A DNA stretch of 33,338 nucleotides from an uncultured Bulleidia sp. (GCA_934757945.1 CAKVLT010000014.1:1-33338); one strand, 5' to 3'. Positions 15,874-24,400 are shown, numbered from the stretch's first letter. Numbers and translations are program-made. Notes: a model not told the origin generated them from the sequence alone.

Positions 15874-16674
15874 TTATTTACCTTTACGAGCTGCGCTTTC
15901 AGCAGCTTTCTTAGCAGCTTCTGCTGCTTCCTTTGCTTTTTCTTCTTCAGCTAATTCTGCGTTGATTGTTTCTTCAACTTTATTGAGTTCTTCTTCAACG
16001 GAAACGCCTTCGAAGGAAATTAATTCTTCAACAGCAACACTCTTAACAGGTTTTACTGTTGTGTGGATCATTACAAGACCTCTCTTTGGTCCTGGAACGT
16101 TACCCTTAACTAAGATGTAACCTTCTTCAGCATCAGCCTTGATAACTGTTAAGTTCTGGTTAGTTGTTGTGTAAACACCTTCATGACCAGGCATTGCTGT
16201 ACCCTTGTTTACAACGCCGTTGTTACGTCCGTTTGTAGCAAGAGAACCAATGTGTCTGTGGTGTCCGGAACCGTGACTCATAGGACCTCTAGAAGCGTTG
16301 TTACGTACGATTGTCCCTGCGTAACCTTTACCTTTAGATGTTCCCTGTACGTCTACGACATCACCAGCTTTGAATAAGTCAGCCTTAACTTCAGCGCCAA
16401 CTTCGAGATTCATCATTTCATCAGCTTTGATTTCACGGATGTATTTCTTTGGAGCTGTGTTAGCTTTCTTGCAATGTCCGATAGCTGGCTTGTTTGCACG
16501 GTGTTCTTTAACATCTTCGTAACCAAGCTGAATTGCTTCATAGCCATCAGTTTCCTTTGTCTTCTTTTGAAGTACAACGTTTGGTTTCACATCGATCACT
16601 GTTACAGGAATCAGTGTTCCATCGATGGTGAAGACCTGAGTCATACCCAGTTTTCTTCCTAAAATACCTTTCAT
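15874..16674 (-). CDS. rplC: 50S ribosomal protein L3 with acidic/alanine-rich tail
   Basis: 266 residues against a usual ~205-215. The core is normal: MKGILGRKLGMTQVF, then GTSKGKGYAGTI and GPMSHGSGHHRHIGS around residues 110-140. From about residue 212 there are some 50 extra residues dominated by Glu, Ala and Lys (NAELAEEEKAKEAAEAAKKA), predicted helical or disordered. L3 is an assembly initiator near the peptidyl-transferase centre. The tail should sit on the solvent side. Confidence 0.97.
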   Translation of the reverse strand: MKGILGRKLGMTQVFTIDGTLIPVTVIDVKPNVVLQKKTKETDGYEAIQLGYEDVKEHRANKPAIGHCKKANTAPKKYIREIKADEMMNLEVGAEVKADLFKAGDVVDVQGTSKGKGYAGTIVRNNASRGPMSHGSGHHRHIGSLATNGRNNGVVNKGTAMPGHEGVYTTTNQNLTVIKADAEEGYILVKGNVPGPKRGLVMIHTTVKPVKSVAVEELISFEGVSVEEELNKVEETINAELAEEEKAKEAAEAAKKAAESAARKGK

Positions 16675-16697
16675 CTTGTATTACCTGGTTCCTTTCT

Positions 16698-17009
16698 TTA
16701 AAGTTTGATTTCGATATCAACGCCGGAAGGTAGATCTAATCTACTTAAAGCATCGATTGTTTCAGCACTTGGACCAACGATTTCAATCAGTCTCTTATGA
16801 GTGCGGATTTCAAATTGTTCACGAGCATCCTTATACTTGTGAACAGCGCGAAGGATAGTAACTACTTCGCGTTCTGTTGGCAGCGGAACAGGTCCGACAA
16901 TCTTTTTAGCGCCATGACCATTAGCAGTTGTAACGATCTTTTCAGCAGCAGCATCAAGACTTCTGTTCTCGTAAGCCTTCAGACGAATTCTTACAGAATT
17001 TTTTGCCAT
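16698..17009 (-). CDS. rpsJ: 30S ribosomal protein S10
   Basis: 103 residues from the ATG at 17009, which has AGGAGG upstream and gives the family start MAKNSVRIRLKAYENRSLD. An in-frame extension to 17084 reads through the structured leader and was rejected. The signature VGPVPLPTEREVVTILRA is present. In other bacteria S10 also works as the antitermination partner NusE. It is the first gene of the superoperon. Confidence 0.97.
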   Translation of the reverse strand: MAKNSVRIRLKAYENRSLDAAAEKIVTTANGHGAKKIVGPVPLPTEREVVTILRAVHKYKDAREQFEIRTHKRLIEIVGPSAETIDALSRLDLPSGVDIEIKL

Positions 17010-17120
17010 GAATTTTTCCTCCTTATATTCACTCCCTTGCAGGGATCGCTCCGCAGAAGTTCCCCGGTTATCACGCCATGACAACGGATGTCAGCGTGCC
17101 GGCAATCTTCCACATCTACA
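17010..17120 (-). promoter_or_regulatory. structured 5' leader of the S10 superoperon
   Basis: About 110 bases separate the predicted transcription start from rpsJ. On the minus strand a strong hairpin has arms CACGC/GCGTG and GACA/TGTC (17072-17098). A second small hairpin TCCCT-GC-AAGGGA (17033-17045) lies just before the ribosome site. Such leaders commonly carry autogenous control of ribosomal operons. I cannot match it to a named leader family. Confidence 0.5.
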
Positions 17121-17133
17121 CGAGTGCTTGTAT

Positions 17134-17162
17134 ATACTACCACGTGTAAAACCCCATTACAA
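17134..17162 (-). promoter_or_regulatory. promoter of the S10 superoperon
   Basis: The minus strand has TTGTAA (17162-17157), a 17-base spacer and TAGTAT (17139-17134). An inverted repeat GTGCTTGTA / TACAAGCAC (17124-17132 and 17158-17166) embraces the whole promoter, so one arm covers the -35 and the other follows the -10. The plus strand of this repeat is followed by seven T, so it could alternatively stop rightward transcripts. Confidence 0.5.
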
Positions 17163-17166
17163 GCAC

Positions 17167-17300
17167 TTTTTTTACTATTTTTTATCACTTTTTATAAATT
17201 ATAAAAACGCTCTTTTTTGAGGTGAAAAACTGTATTTTTATTCAGCTCCATTATCTTTATGCCCTAAAATTTTGAGATATTTGTATGTCAAAATACCCAT
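17167..17300. other. AT-rich spacer before the ribosomal superoperon
   Basis: Together with the S10 leader and promoter, this forms a gap of over 300 bases without a gene (17010-17338). Apart from those signals and the terminator at 17301-17335, it is runs of A and T with no convincing small gene. Confidence 0.6.
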
Positions 17301-17335
17301 AAAAAAAAGAAGAGCATGCAATATACCCCTCTTCT
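17301..17335 (-). terminator. terminator of the AlbA_2-domain regulator gene
   Basis: AGAAGAG (17308-17314) and CTCTTCT (17329-17335) pair. On the minus strand this is followed by a run of eight T. It begins four bases after the stop codon. Confidence 0.85.
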
Positions 17336-17338
17336 GTT

Positions 17339-18649
17339 CTATCTAAGTGTATATCTGCTGCTTCTTGCTTCTCCATGCTGTATCAGTATATGTTTATCCA
17401 GCATTTTACGGATATATCTGGAGGCTGTGGCAGAACTTACCTCCAATACTGCCATAATTTCTTTCTTGGTAAACCATTTGTGGTTTTCTGCATATCTTAC
17501 AATCCTTTCTTCAGGATCCCATACTGCACAGGCTTCATTTACTTCAGTATGCACAGACTGCACATAATTACAGTTAGGTAAAATCACTTTAAAAGCATTA
17601 GGAGAAGTTTTAATTGAAGGTTTCACTGATTCCTTCTCATAGGCATGAAAGATTTTAGGGATACCCGTCCCATAGGCTTCGATAAGCTGAAGTCTGTAAA
17701 AGATATTGGCAAGATTCTGATTTCTGCATACAGATATTCCAAGACACATATCCTCTTCACTTATACCATTAGGCAATCCCCCAACAGATGTAAATTCCAT
17801 TCTGTCATCGTAAATGCCTATTAAGGTACTGGCACTGATGGAATATTCTCTATGCACTAATGCGTTCATCAAAGCTTCTCTTACAGCAACTTCAGGATAG
17901 TCCTTTTTATCCGTTCTGTATAAACCCTGAAGAGTACTTTTTGTTTTATTGCAAATATTCAGAAAAGCATAAATCTCATTCATCTGTTGGAAAAGAGAAC
18001 CACTGTATTCTTTCCTGTCCAGAAAAACGAACGAATCCTCTCCCTGAAATAGTGCAACTTTAGTACTGCATGTGCATTGATCAGATAACAGCCAGGCAAG
18101 ATTGGTATACAAATCGTCTTTGTCAATCATTTTTAATGTCTTCATCTGTTGATTTCCAAAAGGCATACACCTTTTTTGAAATTCCTTTGTCATCTCCTGA
18201 AATGTCAGTTCCTGATATACGGACCTCAAGGATTCGTAAACGTCTCCATCAGTCTCTTTAATCATCTTTCTGATACTCCACTCACTTGCCGGTGCAGAAG
18301 AATAGCCTTTCCTTACATACACACCTTCTGGTTTTAACCCTTTCTTCAAAAGATAATATGGTCTATCCGTACCCCTTTGTACCATTGTCTTAACAATAGC
18401 CTTTTCATCTATATATATCGTCTCGTAATGCAAAAACAAGGTGATATCCGGTTTAACTGCATCTCTTGCCATATTGCTTATCTGTAAAGCAACACCATCA
18501 GGATTTTCAACTCCTACAACAGTTCCATCCTCTTTTACGCCAATGTATATTTCTCCACCATCAGTATTTGCAAAAGCGATAATCTCCTTTTTTACATCTT
18601 CTGTTACAGTTTCTTTCAGCTCAACAGTCTCAGTTTCTTTAAATCGCAT
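17339..18649 (-). CDS. AlbA_2/ATPase-domain putative transcriptional regulator (COG2865 type)
   Basis: 436 residues. The N-terminal AlbA_2 (Schlafen-like) domain covers about 5-120 and begins ETETVELKETVTEDVKKEIIAFANTDGG, the family hallmark, with G-x-I-Y-I-G-V-x-E-D-G following. The middle contains EALMNALVHREYS near residue 265, the conserved helix of the GHKL-like domain of these proteins. The C-terminal ~60 residues form a winged helix (FTKKEIMAVLEVSSATASRYIRKML). Members are annotated as predicted transcriptional regulators or ATP-binding proteins, and the true ligand is unknown. The start is supported by AGGTG eight bases upstream. It is monocistronic and likely horizontally mobile as a family. 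Confidence 0.85.
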   Translation of the reverse strand: MRFKETETVELKETVTEDVKKEIIAFANTDGGEIYIGVKEDGTVVGVENPDGVALQISNMARDAVKPDITLFLHYETIYIDEKAIVKTMVQRGTDRPYYLLKKGLKPEGVYVRKGYSSAPASEWSIRKMIKETDGDVYESLRSVYQELTFQEMTKEFQKRCMPFGNQQMKTLKMIDKDDLYTNLAWLLSDQCTCSTKVALFQGEDSFVFLDRKEYSGSLFQQMNEIYAFLNICNKTKSTLQGLYRTDKKDYPEVAVREALMNALVHREYSISASTLIGIYDDRMEFTSVGGLPNGISEEDMCLGISVCRNQNLANIFYRLQLIEAYGTGIPKIFHAYEKESVKPSIKTSPNAFKVILPNCNYVQSVHTEVNEACAVWDPEERIVRYAENHKWFTKKEIMAVLEVSSATASRYIRKMLDKHILIQHGEARSSRYTLR

Positions 18650-18673
18650 TCCATATCACCTCTTTCCGCTTTA

Positions 18674-18682
18674 ATTATATCA
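18674..18682 (-). promoter_or_regulatory. extended -10 promoter of the AlbA_2-domain gene
   Basis: The minus strand reads TGATATAAT, a perfect TATAAT with an extended TGn, 25 bases before the start codon. No clear -35 is seen. Confidence 0.55.
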
Positions 18683-18716
18683 TATCGTTTCATTCGTATC
18701 ACACCTGACACAAATA

Positions 18717-18745
18717 AAGACTGCAAGATGTACTCTTACAGTCTT
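18717..18745 (-). terminator. terminator of the rpoD-prfA-prmC operon
   Basis: AAGACTGCAAGA (18717-18728) and TCTTACAGTCTT (18734-18745) pair over about 11 bases with one mismatch, followed on the minus strand by TATTTG. It starts six bases after the prmC stop. The U-tract is weak. Confidence 0.75.
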
Positions 18746-18750
18746 CACTT

Positions 18751-19605
18751 TCATAAACCTTTATATACGAATAACATACGGTCTTTACCGTTGATATCCT
18801 TTAAGATTTCATATCTGCATTCCGGTAACATTTCTTCTACCAGTCGGGACATTCTTTCTCTTTGGTCCCAACCCATTTCAAATGCCATGAACGCCTTATC
18901 CTTTAATACCTTATAACAATCTTTAAAGATTTCTCTGTAGAACTTCAAACCGTCTTCTCCGCCAAACAAAGCCACATGAGGTTCAAAGTCGATAACAGAT
19001 TTCTCCATTTCTTCCTGTGATGGAATATATGGAGGGTTAGAAACCAGAATATCCAGCTTTCTACCTTCTTTTATTAAAGGCTGTAACATATCCCCAGCAA
19101 TAAACTGAATATCTGCACCATTCATCTCAGCGTTCTTTCTTGCTGTAACAAGTGCCTCTTCAGAGATATCTGTCGCATGCATACGAATACGAGGTTCTTC
19201 TTTACATAAGGTAATGGCAATTGCACCAGATCCTGTTCCTACATCTGTCACAGTAATTTCTTCCTGAGATGGAAAATAGGTATCTACTCTTTGTAAGATG
19301 TTGGCACATAACTCTTCTGTTTCAAAACGAGGAATCAATACATCTTCATTCACAATAAATTTGTACCCGTAGAACCAGGAATATCCAAGGACATGTGCCA
19401 TAGGTTCCTGCTGCAGAATTCTTTCCATACCTGTTTCAAATTCTGTCAAAAGATTTTCAGGCATGGCTTCTTCATAGTTCATGTAAAGATCATATCTTTC
19501 TCTTTGAGACAGTTCTACCAGATACGCCATGACAGTTTCTTCTGGAACATCATTGGCAGCACATAGTTTTTCATATTTTTTTACTTCTTCGTGAAATGTT
19601 GGCAC
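18751..19605 (-). CDS. prmC: peptide chain release factor N5-glutamine methyltransferase PrmC
   Basis: Methylates the glutamine of the GGQ motif in release factors using S-adenosylmethionine. 284 residues: an N-terminal helical bundle (1-80) and a Rossmann methyltransferase domain. The SAM loop is TDVGTGSGAIAITL, and the catalytic NPPY motif is near residue 189 (VSNPPYIPS). The start codon is GTG, overlapping the prfA stop (TAGTG), with AGGAG nine bases upstream. Its substrate RF1 is encoded immediately upstream. Confidence 0.95.
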   Translation of the reverse strand: MPTFHEEVKKYEKLCAANDVPEETVMAYLVELSQRERYDLYMNYEEAMPENLLTEFETGMERILQQEPMAHVLGYSWFYGYKFIVNEDVLIPRFETEELCANILQRVDTYFPSQEEITVTDVGTGSGAIAITLCKEEPRIRMHATDISEEALVTARKNAEMNGADIQFIAGDMLQPLIKEGRKLDILVSNPPYIPSQEEMEKSVIDFEPHVALFGGEDGLKFYREIFKDCYKVLKDKAFMAFEMGWDQRERMSRLVEEMLPECRYEILKDINGKDRMLFVYKGL

Positions 19606-20681
19606 TAGTTATTCTCCTGCAGTTTCTGTTTTTCATCTTCTGCCTGTAATCCGGCAATAACATCATCCAGCTTACCTTCTACAATACGATCCAGCTGCGT
19701 AATGGTTAAACCGATTCTATGGTCAGTGACACGGTTCTGTGGATAGTTATAGGTACGGATCTTCTCAGATCTGTCACCAGAACCAATCTTACTTCTGCGT
19801 GCTGCACCTTCTTTAGCTTCTTCCTGTTCTCTTTGAAATTCATAGACACGGGAACGGATAATTTCCATGGCCGTTTCTCTGTTCTCAATCTGAGATCTGC
19901 CTTCCTGGCAGTTTACTGTAATACCTGTAGGCTTATGTACGATACGTACAGCAGAGTCTGTTTTATTGATATGCTGGCCACCAGCACCACTTGCTCTGTG
20001 AGTTTCAATTTCCAGATCATTCGGATCGATTTCAAAATCTGCCTTTTCTACTTCAGGATAACAGTACACTGTTGCAGTACTTGTCTGAATACGGCCCTGA
20101 GATTCTGTCTTAGGGACACGCTGTACTCTGTGTACACCGGATTCCCATTTCAGATTTCCATACACACCATCTTTTCCTTTAATAGAAAAGACAATCTGAG
20201 AGAAGCCCCCGGCTTCACTTGGACTGGCTTCCATAACCTGTACTTTCCATCCCTTGCTTTCAGCAAATCGAGAATACATTCTGTATAAGTCACCTGCAAA
20301 AATGTTACCTTCATCTCCACCGGCACCACCACGGATTTCCATGATACAGTTATTATCATCCATAGGATCTCTTGGAATTAGCAGATGCTGAATATGCTCC
20401 AGAAGATTTTCTCTTTCAGGTTCACATTCCTCCAGTTCCATCTTTGCCATTTCCACCACTTCAGGATCATCTTCTTTTAACAGTTCCTTTGCCTCTGCAA
20501 TACGGTTATCCAGAGTGCAAAGATCTGTATATGCCTGGGATGGTGCTTCCAGACGGGCCTGTTCCTTACCAAGTTTTGTAATCAAAGAAGGATTGCTGGC
20601 AACTTCATCGCTCATCAGTTCCTGTGTAATGTCGTTGTATCGTTCATGTAATGCCTGTAATTTTTCTTTAAATGCGTCCAT
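19605..20681 (-). CDS. prfA: peptide chain release factor 1
   Basis: 358 residues. RF1 reads UAA and UAG stop codons and triggers peptide release. The catalytic GGQ is in RASGAGGQHINKTDSAVR near residue 232. The stop-codon recognition P-x-T motif of RF1 is P-K-T (RVPKTESQGR). The acidic N-terminal domain and coiled coil are intact. Its ribosome site (AAAGGA) lies within the last codons of rpoD, so the two are tightly coupled. Next in the operon is prmC, which modifies its GGQ. Confidence 0.97.
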   Translation of the reverse strand: MDAFKEKLQALHERYNDITQELMSDEVASNPSLITKLGKEQARLEAPSQAYTDLCTLDNRIAEAKELLKEDDPEVVEMAKMELEECEPERENLLEHIQHLLIPRDPMDDNNCIMEIRGGAGGDEGNIFAGDLYRMYSRFAESKGWKVQVMEASPSEAGGFSQIVFSIKGKDGVYGNLKWESGVHRVQRVPKTESQGRIQTSTATVYCYPEVEKADFEIDPNDLEIETHRASGAGGQHINKTDSAVRIVHKPTGITVNCQEGRSQIENRETAMEIIRSRVYEFQREQEEAKEGAARRSKIGSGDRSEKIRTYNYPQNRVTDHRIGLTITQLDRIVEGKLDDVIAGLQAEDEKQKLQENN

Positions 20682-20686
20682 ATCTT

Positions 20687-21847
20687 TCAGTCCTTTAAAT
20701 CTTCAAATCCTTTCCTCCTGCTGCCCGTAGCTTTTAAACGGCGTAATGCCTTTGTCTCTAACTGACGGATTCTTTCTCTTGTCACATTGCATTCTTTACC
20801 AACTTCTTCCAATGTACGAGGTCTTCCATCATCTATACCAAAGCGCATACGCAGGATCTTTTCTTCTCTTTCAGGTAAAGTCTTTAATAACTCCAGTACC
20901 TCTTCACGTATGATGGTCTGATTTAAAGACTCTTCAGGAGTAGCCATGGCTTTATCTGCCACATAGTCTCCTATGGTTCTGTCATCATCTCCATCCCCTG
21001 TTTTTGCACTTTCATCCAGGGATTGTACTGCCTGAGCATAATTTAATATTTCTTTGACTTTCTCTGCGGTCATGCCTTTCCCAAGATGTTCTGCAATCTC
21101 TTCAGAAGTAGGTTTTCTTTCCAGTGACTGCTGTAATTCTTTTTCTGCCTTTTTGATCTTGGCAGTCTGTTCCTGGACATGGATTGGAATACGAATATCT
21201 CTGGATTGATCAGCAATCGCTCTTACCACTGACTGTCGTATCCACCATGTGGCATATGTGGAAAATCTGAATCCTTTTGTGTAATCATATTTTTCCACCG
21301 CACGTATTAAACCAAGATTTCCTTCCTGAATCAAATCCTGAAAGGATAATCCTCCATTTCTTATATATTTTTTTGCCACAGAAACCACTAACCTTAAGTT
21401 GCTGGACACCATCAGATCCTTAGCCTGTTTATATTCTTCACTGTCAGGATCTGCTTCCTTTAAGATTTTACCAAGTTCCAGTTCCTGTTCCTGTGTCAAT
21501 AAAGGAATAGCCCCTATCTCACGAAGATAGATTTTATTGCTGTCGGTGACTCTGATAGGTTCATCTAAATTATAGACAGTCTGAGAATCATCTGTTTCCT
21601 CTTCACTGTCTTCCTCTTCATCGGCTCCTTCTTCGTCTTCATCTATGTCTTCTTCAAACTCTTTCAAAGAATCATCTTCTTTTAAGAAAATACCATTTTC
21701 CTGACACCAGTCAAATAAAGCATCTTCCTCTTCTTCACTGAGGTGATTCTTTTCTGCCAGTTCCACCACTTCATTTTCATCACAATTATCTTTGTTAAGA
21801 AGCAGCTGTTCAATTTCTTCCAATGTAAGTACTTTAGAGTCTTTCAT
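20687..21847 (-). CDS. rpoD: primary RNA polymerase sigma factor (RpoD/SigA)
   Basis: 386 residues from the ATG at 21847, chosen because AGGAGG ends eight bases before it. An upstream in-frame start at 21868 overlaps that ribosome site. Region 1.1 is strongly acidic (about 40-80). Region 1.2 begins IRVTDSNKIYLREIG. The core region 2 reads SNLRLVVSVAKKYI, GLSFQDLIQEGNLGLIRAVEKYDY and FSTYATWWIRQ, and region 4.2 is CNVTRERIRQLETKALRRLK. It directs transcription of housekeeping genes. It lies between rpmE and prfA; in many Bacillota it follows dnaG instead. Confidence 0.96.
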   Translation of the reverse strand: MKDSKVLTLEEIEQLLLNKDNCDENEVVELAEKNHLSEEEEDALFDWCQENGIFLKEDDSLKEFEEDIDEDEEGADEEEDSEEETDDSQTVYNLDEPIRVTDSNKIYLREIGAIPLLTQEQELELGKILKEADPDSEEYKQAKDLMVSSNLRLVVSVAKKYIRNGGLSFQDLIQEGNLGLIRAVEKYDYTKGFRFSTYATWWIRQSVVRAIADQSRDIRIPIHVQEQTAKIKKAEKELQQSLERKPTSEEIAEHLGKGMTAEKVKEILNYAQAVQSLDESAKTGDGDDDRTIGDYVADKAMATPEESLNQTIIREEVLELLKTLPEREEKILRMRFGIDDGRPRTLEEVGKECNVTRERIRQLETKALRRLKATGSRRKGFEDLKD

Positions 21848-22002
21848 AATACTATCCTCCTTTAGCACATTTATTTTACACTATAGTGCAAATATATATG
21901 TTTCCTTTTCTTCTTAAACCGATTCCATTTATCTGATTTTGTCTATTCTTAAGGATATAAGAGGAATGTACGTTACGCTGAGATACTCCCAATGCACAAG
22001 GT

Positions 22003-22031
22003 AAAAAAAAGATTGAGAAATTCTCAATCTT
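22003..22031 (-). terminator. terminator of rpmE
   Basis: AAGATTGAGA (22009-22018) and TCTCAATCTT (22022-22031) form a perfect 10-bp stem. On the minus strand it is followed by TTTTTT. The hairpin overlaps the rpmE stop codon. Confidence 0.9.
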
Positions 22032-22233
22032 ATTTCAGTCCATACTTCTTGTTGAACTTTTCTACACGACCAGCTGCCTGAGCGAATCTCTGACGTCCTG
22101 TATAGAATGGATGACAGTTGCTGCAGGAGTCTACACGGATTTCCTTTAATGTGGAACCTGTTTCGAATTCAGCACCACAAGATGTGCAGATAACCTTAGC
22201 CTTGTAATAATTTGGATGAATACCCTGTTTCAT
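22030..22233 (-). CDS. rpmE: 50S ribosomal protein L31, zinc-binding type A
   Basis: 67 residues from the ATG at 22233, giving the family start MKQGIHPNYYKAKVICTSCG. An in-frame extension to 22263 reads the ribosome-site region and was rejected. The zinc ligands are in CTSC and CSNC, so this is the zinc-containing form used when zinc is plentiful. It ends RVEKFNKKYGLK, family-typical. It bridges the subunits at the central protuberance. It has its own terminator. Confidence 0.96.
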   Translation of the reverse strand: MKQGIHPNYYKAKVICTSCGAEFETGSTLKEIRVDSCSNCHPFYTGRQRFAQAAGRVEKFNKKYGLK

Positions 22234-22321
22234 TTCAATTCTCCCTTCTGCCTTACACCTCAATGCGTGTGTAAAGAAAGTTGCATGTAGATGTTACCAT
22301 GAGGTTTGTGGAAATTCAATA

Positions 22322-23116
22322 CTACTTTTCCTTTTTTGACCATTTCCAGGTATAGAGTGCACCAAACAGTAAAATGAGAAGAGCACTGATAAATAACAGG
22401 AAATAGGCAGCCTGTTTTACACATATATCCCCAACCTGAGCCATGGTGCTGGAAACGTTACGTTCCACCAGAATCACAGCCACAAAGTTGATCAGACCTG
22501 CCAGTCCGACAAATCTTGCATTTTCCTTTTTATGCAGCAGAATATCCTGACATACAAGATTACTGAGGACAATCACCACTCCTAAGAAAATACTCAGATT
22601 AAATGTATTGAAATTAAATGGAAGCATATATCCATAGAACTGAATTTTAAACAGAGGCAAAACAGTACTTACAGCACATACCACACTGCTGATCAAAGTC
22701 ACCAGATCCTGTACAGTAAATATTCTACCAGCCACCTTTACTTCTTTTTCCAGTGTATCATCAACCGTCTGCATTGCTTCACTTGCCTGTATCTTCTTAG
22801 CTTCATTTACAGGTGCAGCTTTTGGTGCTTCTGCAGATGCCTGTTCCTTCTTTACTTCTGGTGTTTCAGTAACAGATGGTTCCTGTACCTTAGTTTCAGG
22901 TTCTTTGGCTGTTGTTTCTTCAGATGCTGTAACGTTCGTTACTTCTGGCTGTATTTCTGCATGTTCAGATTCTGTTGCTGATGTTTCTTCTGCTGGTACT
23001 GCAGATTCTTCCACAGTGACAGATTCTTCATTTTTCACTTCTTCCAGTTTCGTTCCGCACTCTACACAATACAGTGCATCTTCCTTGTTGTCATGACCAC
23101 AGTTTGGACAAACCAT
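22322..23116 (-). CDS. zinc-ribbon membrane protein with long disordered linker
   Basis: 264 residues from the ATG at 23116 (AGGAG eight bases upstream; another ATG nine bases earlier abuts the ribosome site). Residues 1-24 form a zinc ribbon (CPNCG and CVECG). Residues about 28-115 are low-complexity Glu/Thr/Val/Ala-rich with recurring E-E-T-x-A and V-x-E-T-P patterns, surely disordered. The rest has about four membrane helices (starting near 132, 172, 205 and 238). The ribbon should lie in the cytoplasm. I do not recognise a functional family beyond 'zinc-ribbon domain-containing protein'. It starts 12 bases after murA and may be cotranscribed. Confidence 0.75.
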   Translation of the reverse strand: MVCPNCGHDNKEDALYCVECGTKLEEVKNEESVTVEESAVPAEETSATESEHAEIQPEVTNVTASEETTAKEPETKVQEPSVTETPEVKKEQASAEAPKAAPVNEAKKIQASEAMQTVDDTLEKEVKVAGRIFTVQDLVTLISSVVCAVSTVLPLFKIQFYGYMLPFNFNTFNLSIFLGVVIVLSNLVCQDILLHKKENARFVGLAGLINFVAVILVERNVSSTMAQVGDICVKQAAYFLLFISALLILLFGALYTWKWSKKEK

Positions 23117-23128
23117 ATGTATCATCTC

Positions 23129-24400
23129 CTATTCTTCGTCCATATCTTTTTCTCGATACATCACTGCACCAAGAGCATTCAGCTTTTCGTCAATATGATC
23201 ATATCCTCTGTCGATATGATAGATATTACGGATAGTTGTTGTACCTTCAGCAATCAATCCTGCAATAATCATGGCAGCTCCACATCTTAAGTCTGTAGCA
23301 ACTACCTTTGTTCCATATAATGGTGTCGGGCCATGAATTTCTGCCTCTCCTGGATCCAGTTCGATATTGGCACCCATCTTGGCAAGCTCTGTACAATGTT
23401 TGAATCTTTCCACATAGATGGTTTCTTCTACTTTAGATTCCCCTTCTGCCTGTGTCAGTAACGCTGTTAAAGGCTGCTGTAAATCTGTAGCAAATCCTGG
23501 ATATGGCTTGGTGGTGATATCTACAGGACGCAGGTTTTCTGAACGGTGGACAGTGACACTGTCTACTGTCACATCCATATTGACACCCATTTCATCCAGT
23601 TTGGAAATCAAAGATTCCAGATGATGAGGGATGATATTCTTGATAGTCATGTGTTCTGCACATGCCGCAGCAATAATCAGATACGTACCCGCTTCAATTC
23701 TGTCAGGAATGATTTCATGGAAACATCCATCCAGTGCTTTAACACCATCAATAGTAATCACATTGGTACCTGCCCCTCTGACTCTTGCGCCCATCTTATT
23801 TAATAAGGTAGCCACATCAATGATTTCAGGTTCTTTGGCAGCATTTTCAATAGTAGTTCTTCCTTCAGCATACACTGCAGCCATCATGATATTGATGGTA
23901 GCTCCTACAGAGGCAATATCAAGGAATATCTTTGTGCCTACAAGTTTATCTGCATCGATGTGATAACATCCTTTAATATATTCTACTTTGGCGCCCAAAG
24001 CTTCAAATCCTTTTAAATGCAGATCAATAGGCCTTGGTCCTAAATAACATCCTCCAGGCATCTTCATGCATACATGTTTGTATTTACCTAATAAAGCACC
24101 CATGAAATAATAGGAAGCTCTTAATTTACTGACAGCATCTGCAGTCAGATCTACATTGACCATCTTTGTAGGATCAATAATCAGATGATCACTGTGAGGC
24201 TGTTGTACATCTACATGTAATATACGCAGTATTTCAGCCAGGTTTTTAATATCAGCGATTTCAGGTACACCTACAATGGTGACAGGACCATTGGCTAATA
24301 CAGCAGCAGGAATCAATGCCACAGCTGCATTCTTACTTCCTGAAATGGTAACTTCACCATTCAGTGTATGTCCACCTTCTATCTTTATTACATTTGGCAT
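23129..24400 (-). CDS. murA: UDP-N-acetylglucosamine 1-carboxyvinyltransferase
   Basis: Transfers enolpyruvate from PEP to UDP-GlcNAc, the first committed step of peptidoglycan synthesis. 423 residues from the ATG at 24400 (AAGGAG eight bases upstream; a TTG two codons earlier is too close to the ribosome site). The start IKIEGGHTLNGEVTISGSKNAAV carries the conserved Lys. The catalytic loop is PGGCYLGPRPIDLHLKG, with the fosfomycin-target cysteine near residue 117. Bacillota often have two paralogues (murAA/murAB); which one this is cannot be told. It lies 12 bases downstream of an RpiR-family regulator and is probably cotranscribed with it. Confidence 0.95.
   Translation of the reverse strand: MPNVIKIEGGHTLNGEVTISGSKNAAVALIPAAVLANGPVTIVGVPEIADIKNLAEILRILHVDVQQPHSDHLIIDPTKMVNVDLTADAVSKLRASYYFMGALLGKYKHVCMKMPGGCYLGPRPIDLHLKGFEALGAKVEYIKGCYHIDADKLVGTKIFLDIASVGATINIMMAAVYAEGRTTIENAAKEPEIIDVATLLNKMGARVRGAGTNVITIDGVKALDGCFHEIIPDRIEAGTYLIIAAACAEHMTIKNIIPHHLESLISKLDEMGVNMDVTVDSVTVHRSENLRPVDITTKPYPGFATDLQQPLTALLTQAEGESKVEETIYVERFKHCTELAKMGANIELDPGEAEIHGPTPLYGTKVVATDLRCGAAMIIAGLIAEGTTTIRNIYHIDRGYDHIDEKLNALGAVMYREKDMDEE

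Noticed and set aside
17009..17084. Extended N-terminus of S10
   Set aside because: The extra residues do not belong to the S10 family, and the strong AGGAGG supports the ATG at 17009.
21879..21888. CACTATAGTG palindrome upstream of rpoD as an operator
   Set aside because: Ten bases is short for AT-rich DNA, and I could not place a convincing promoter relative to it.
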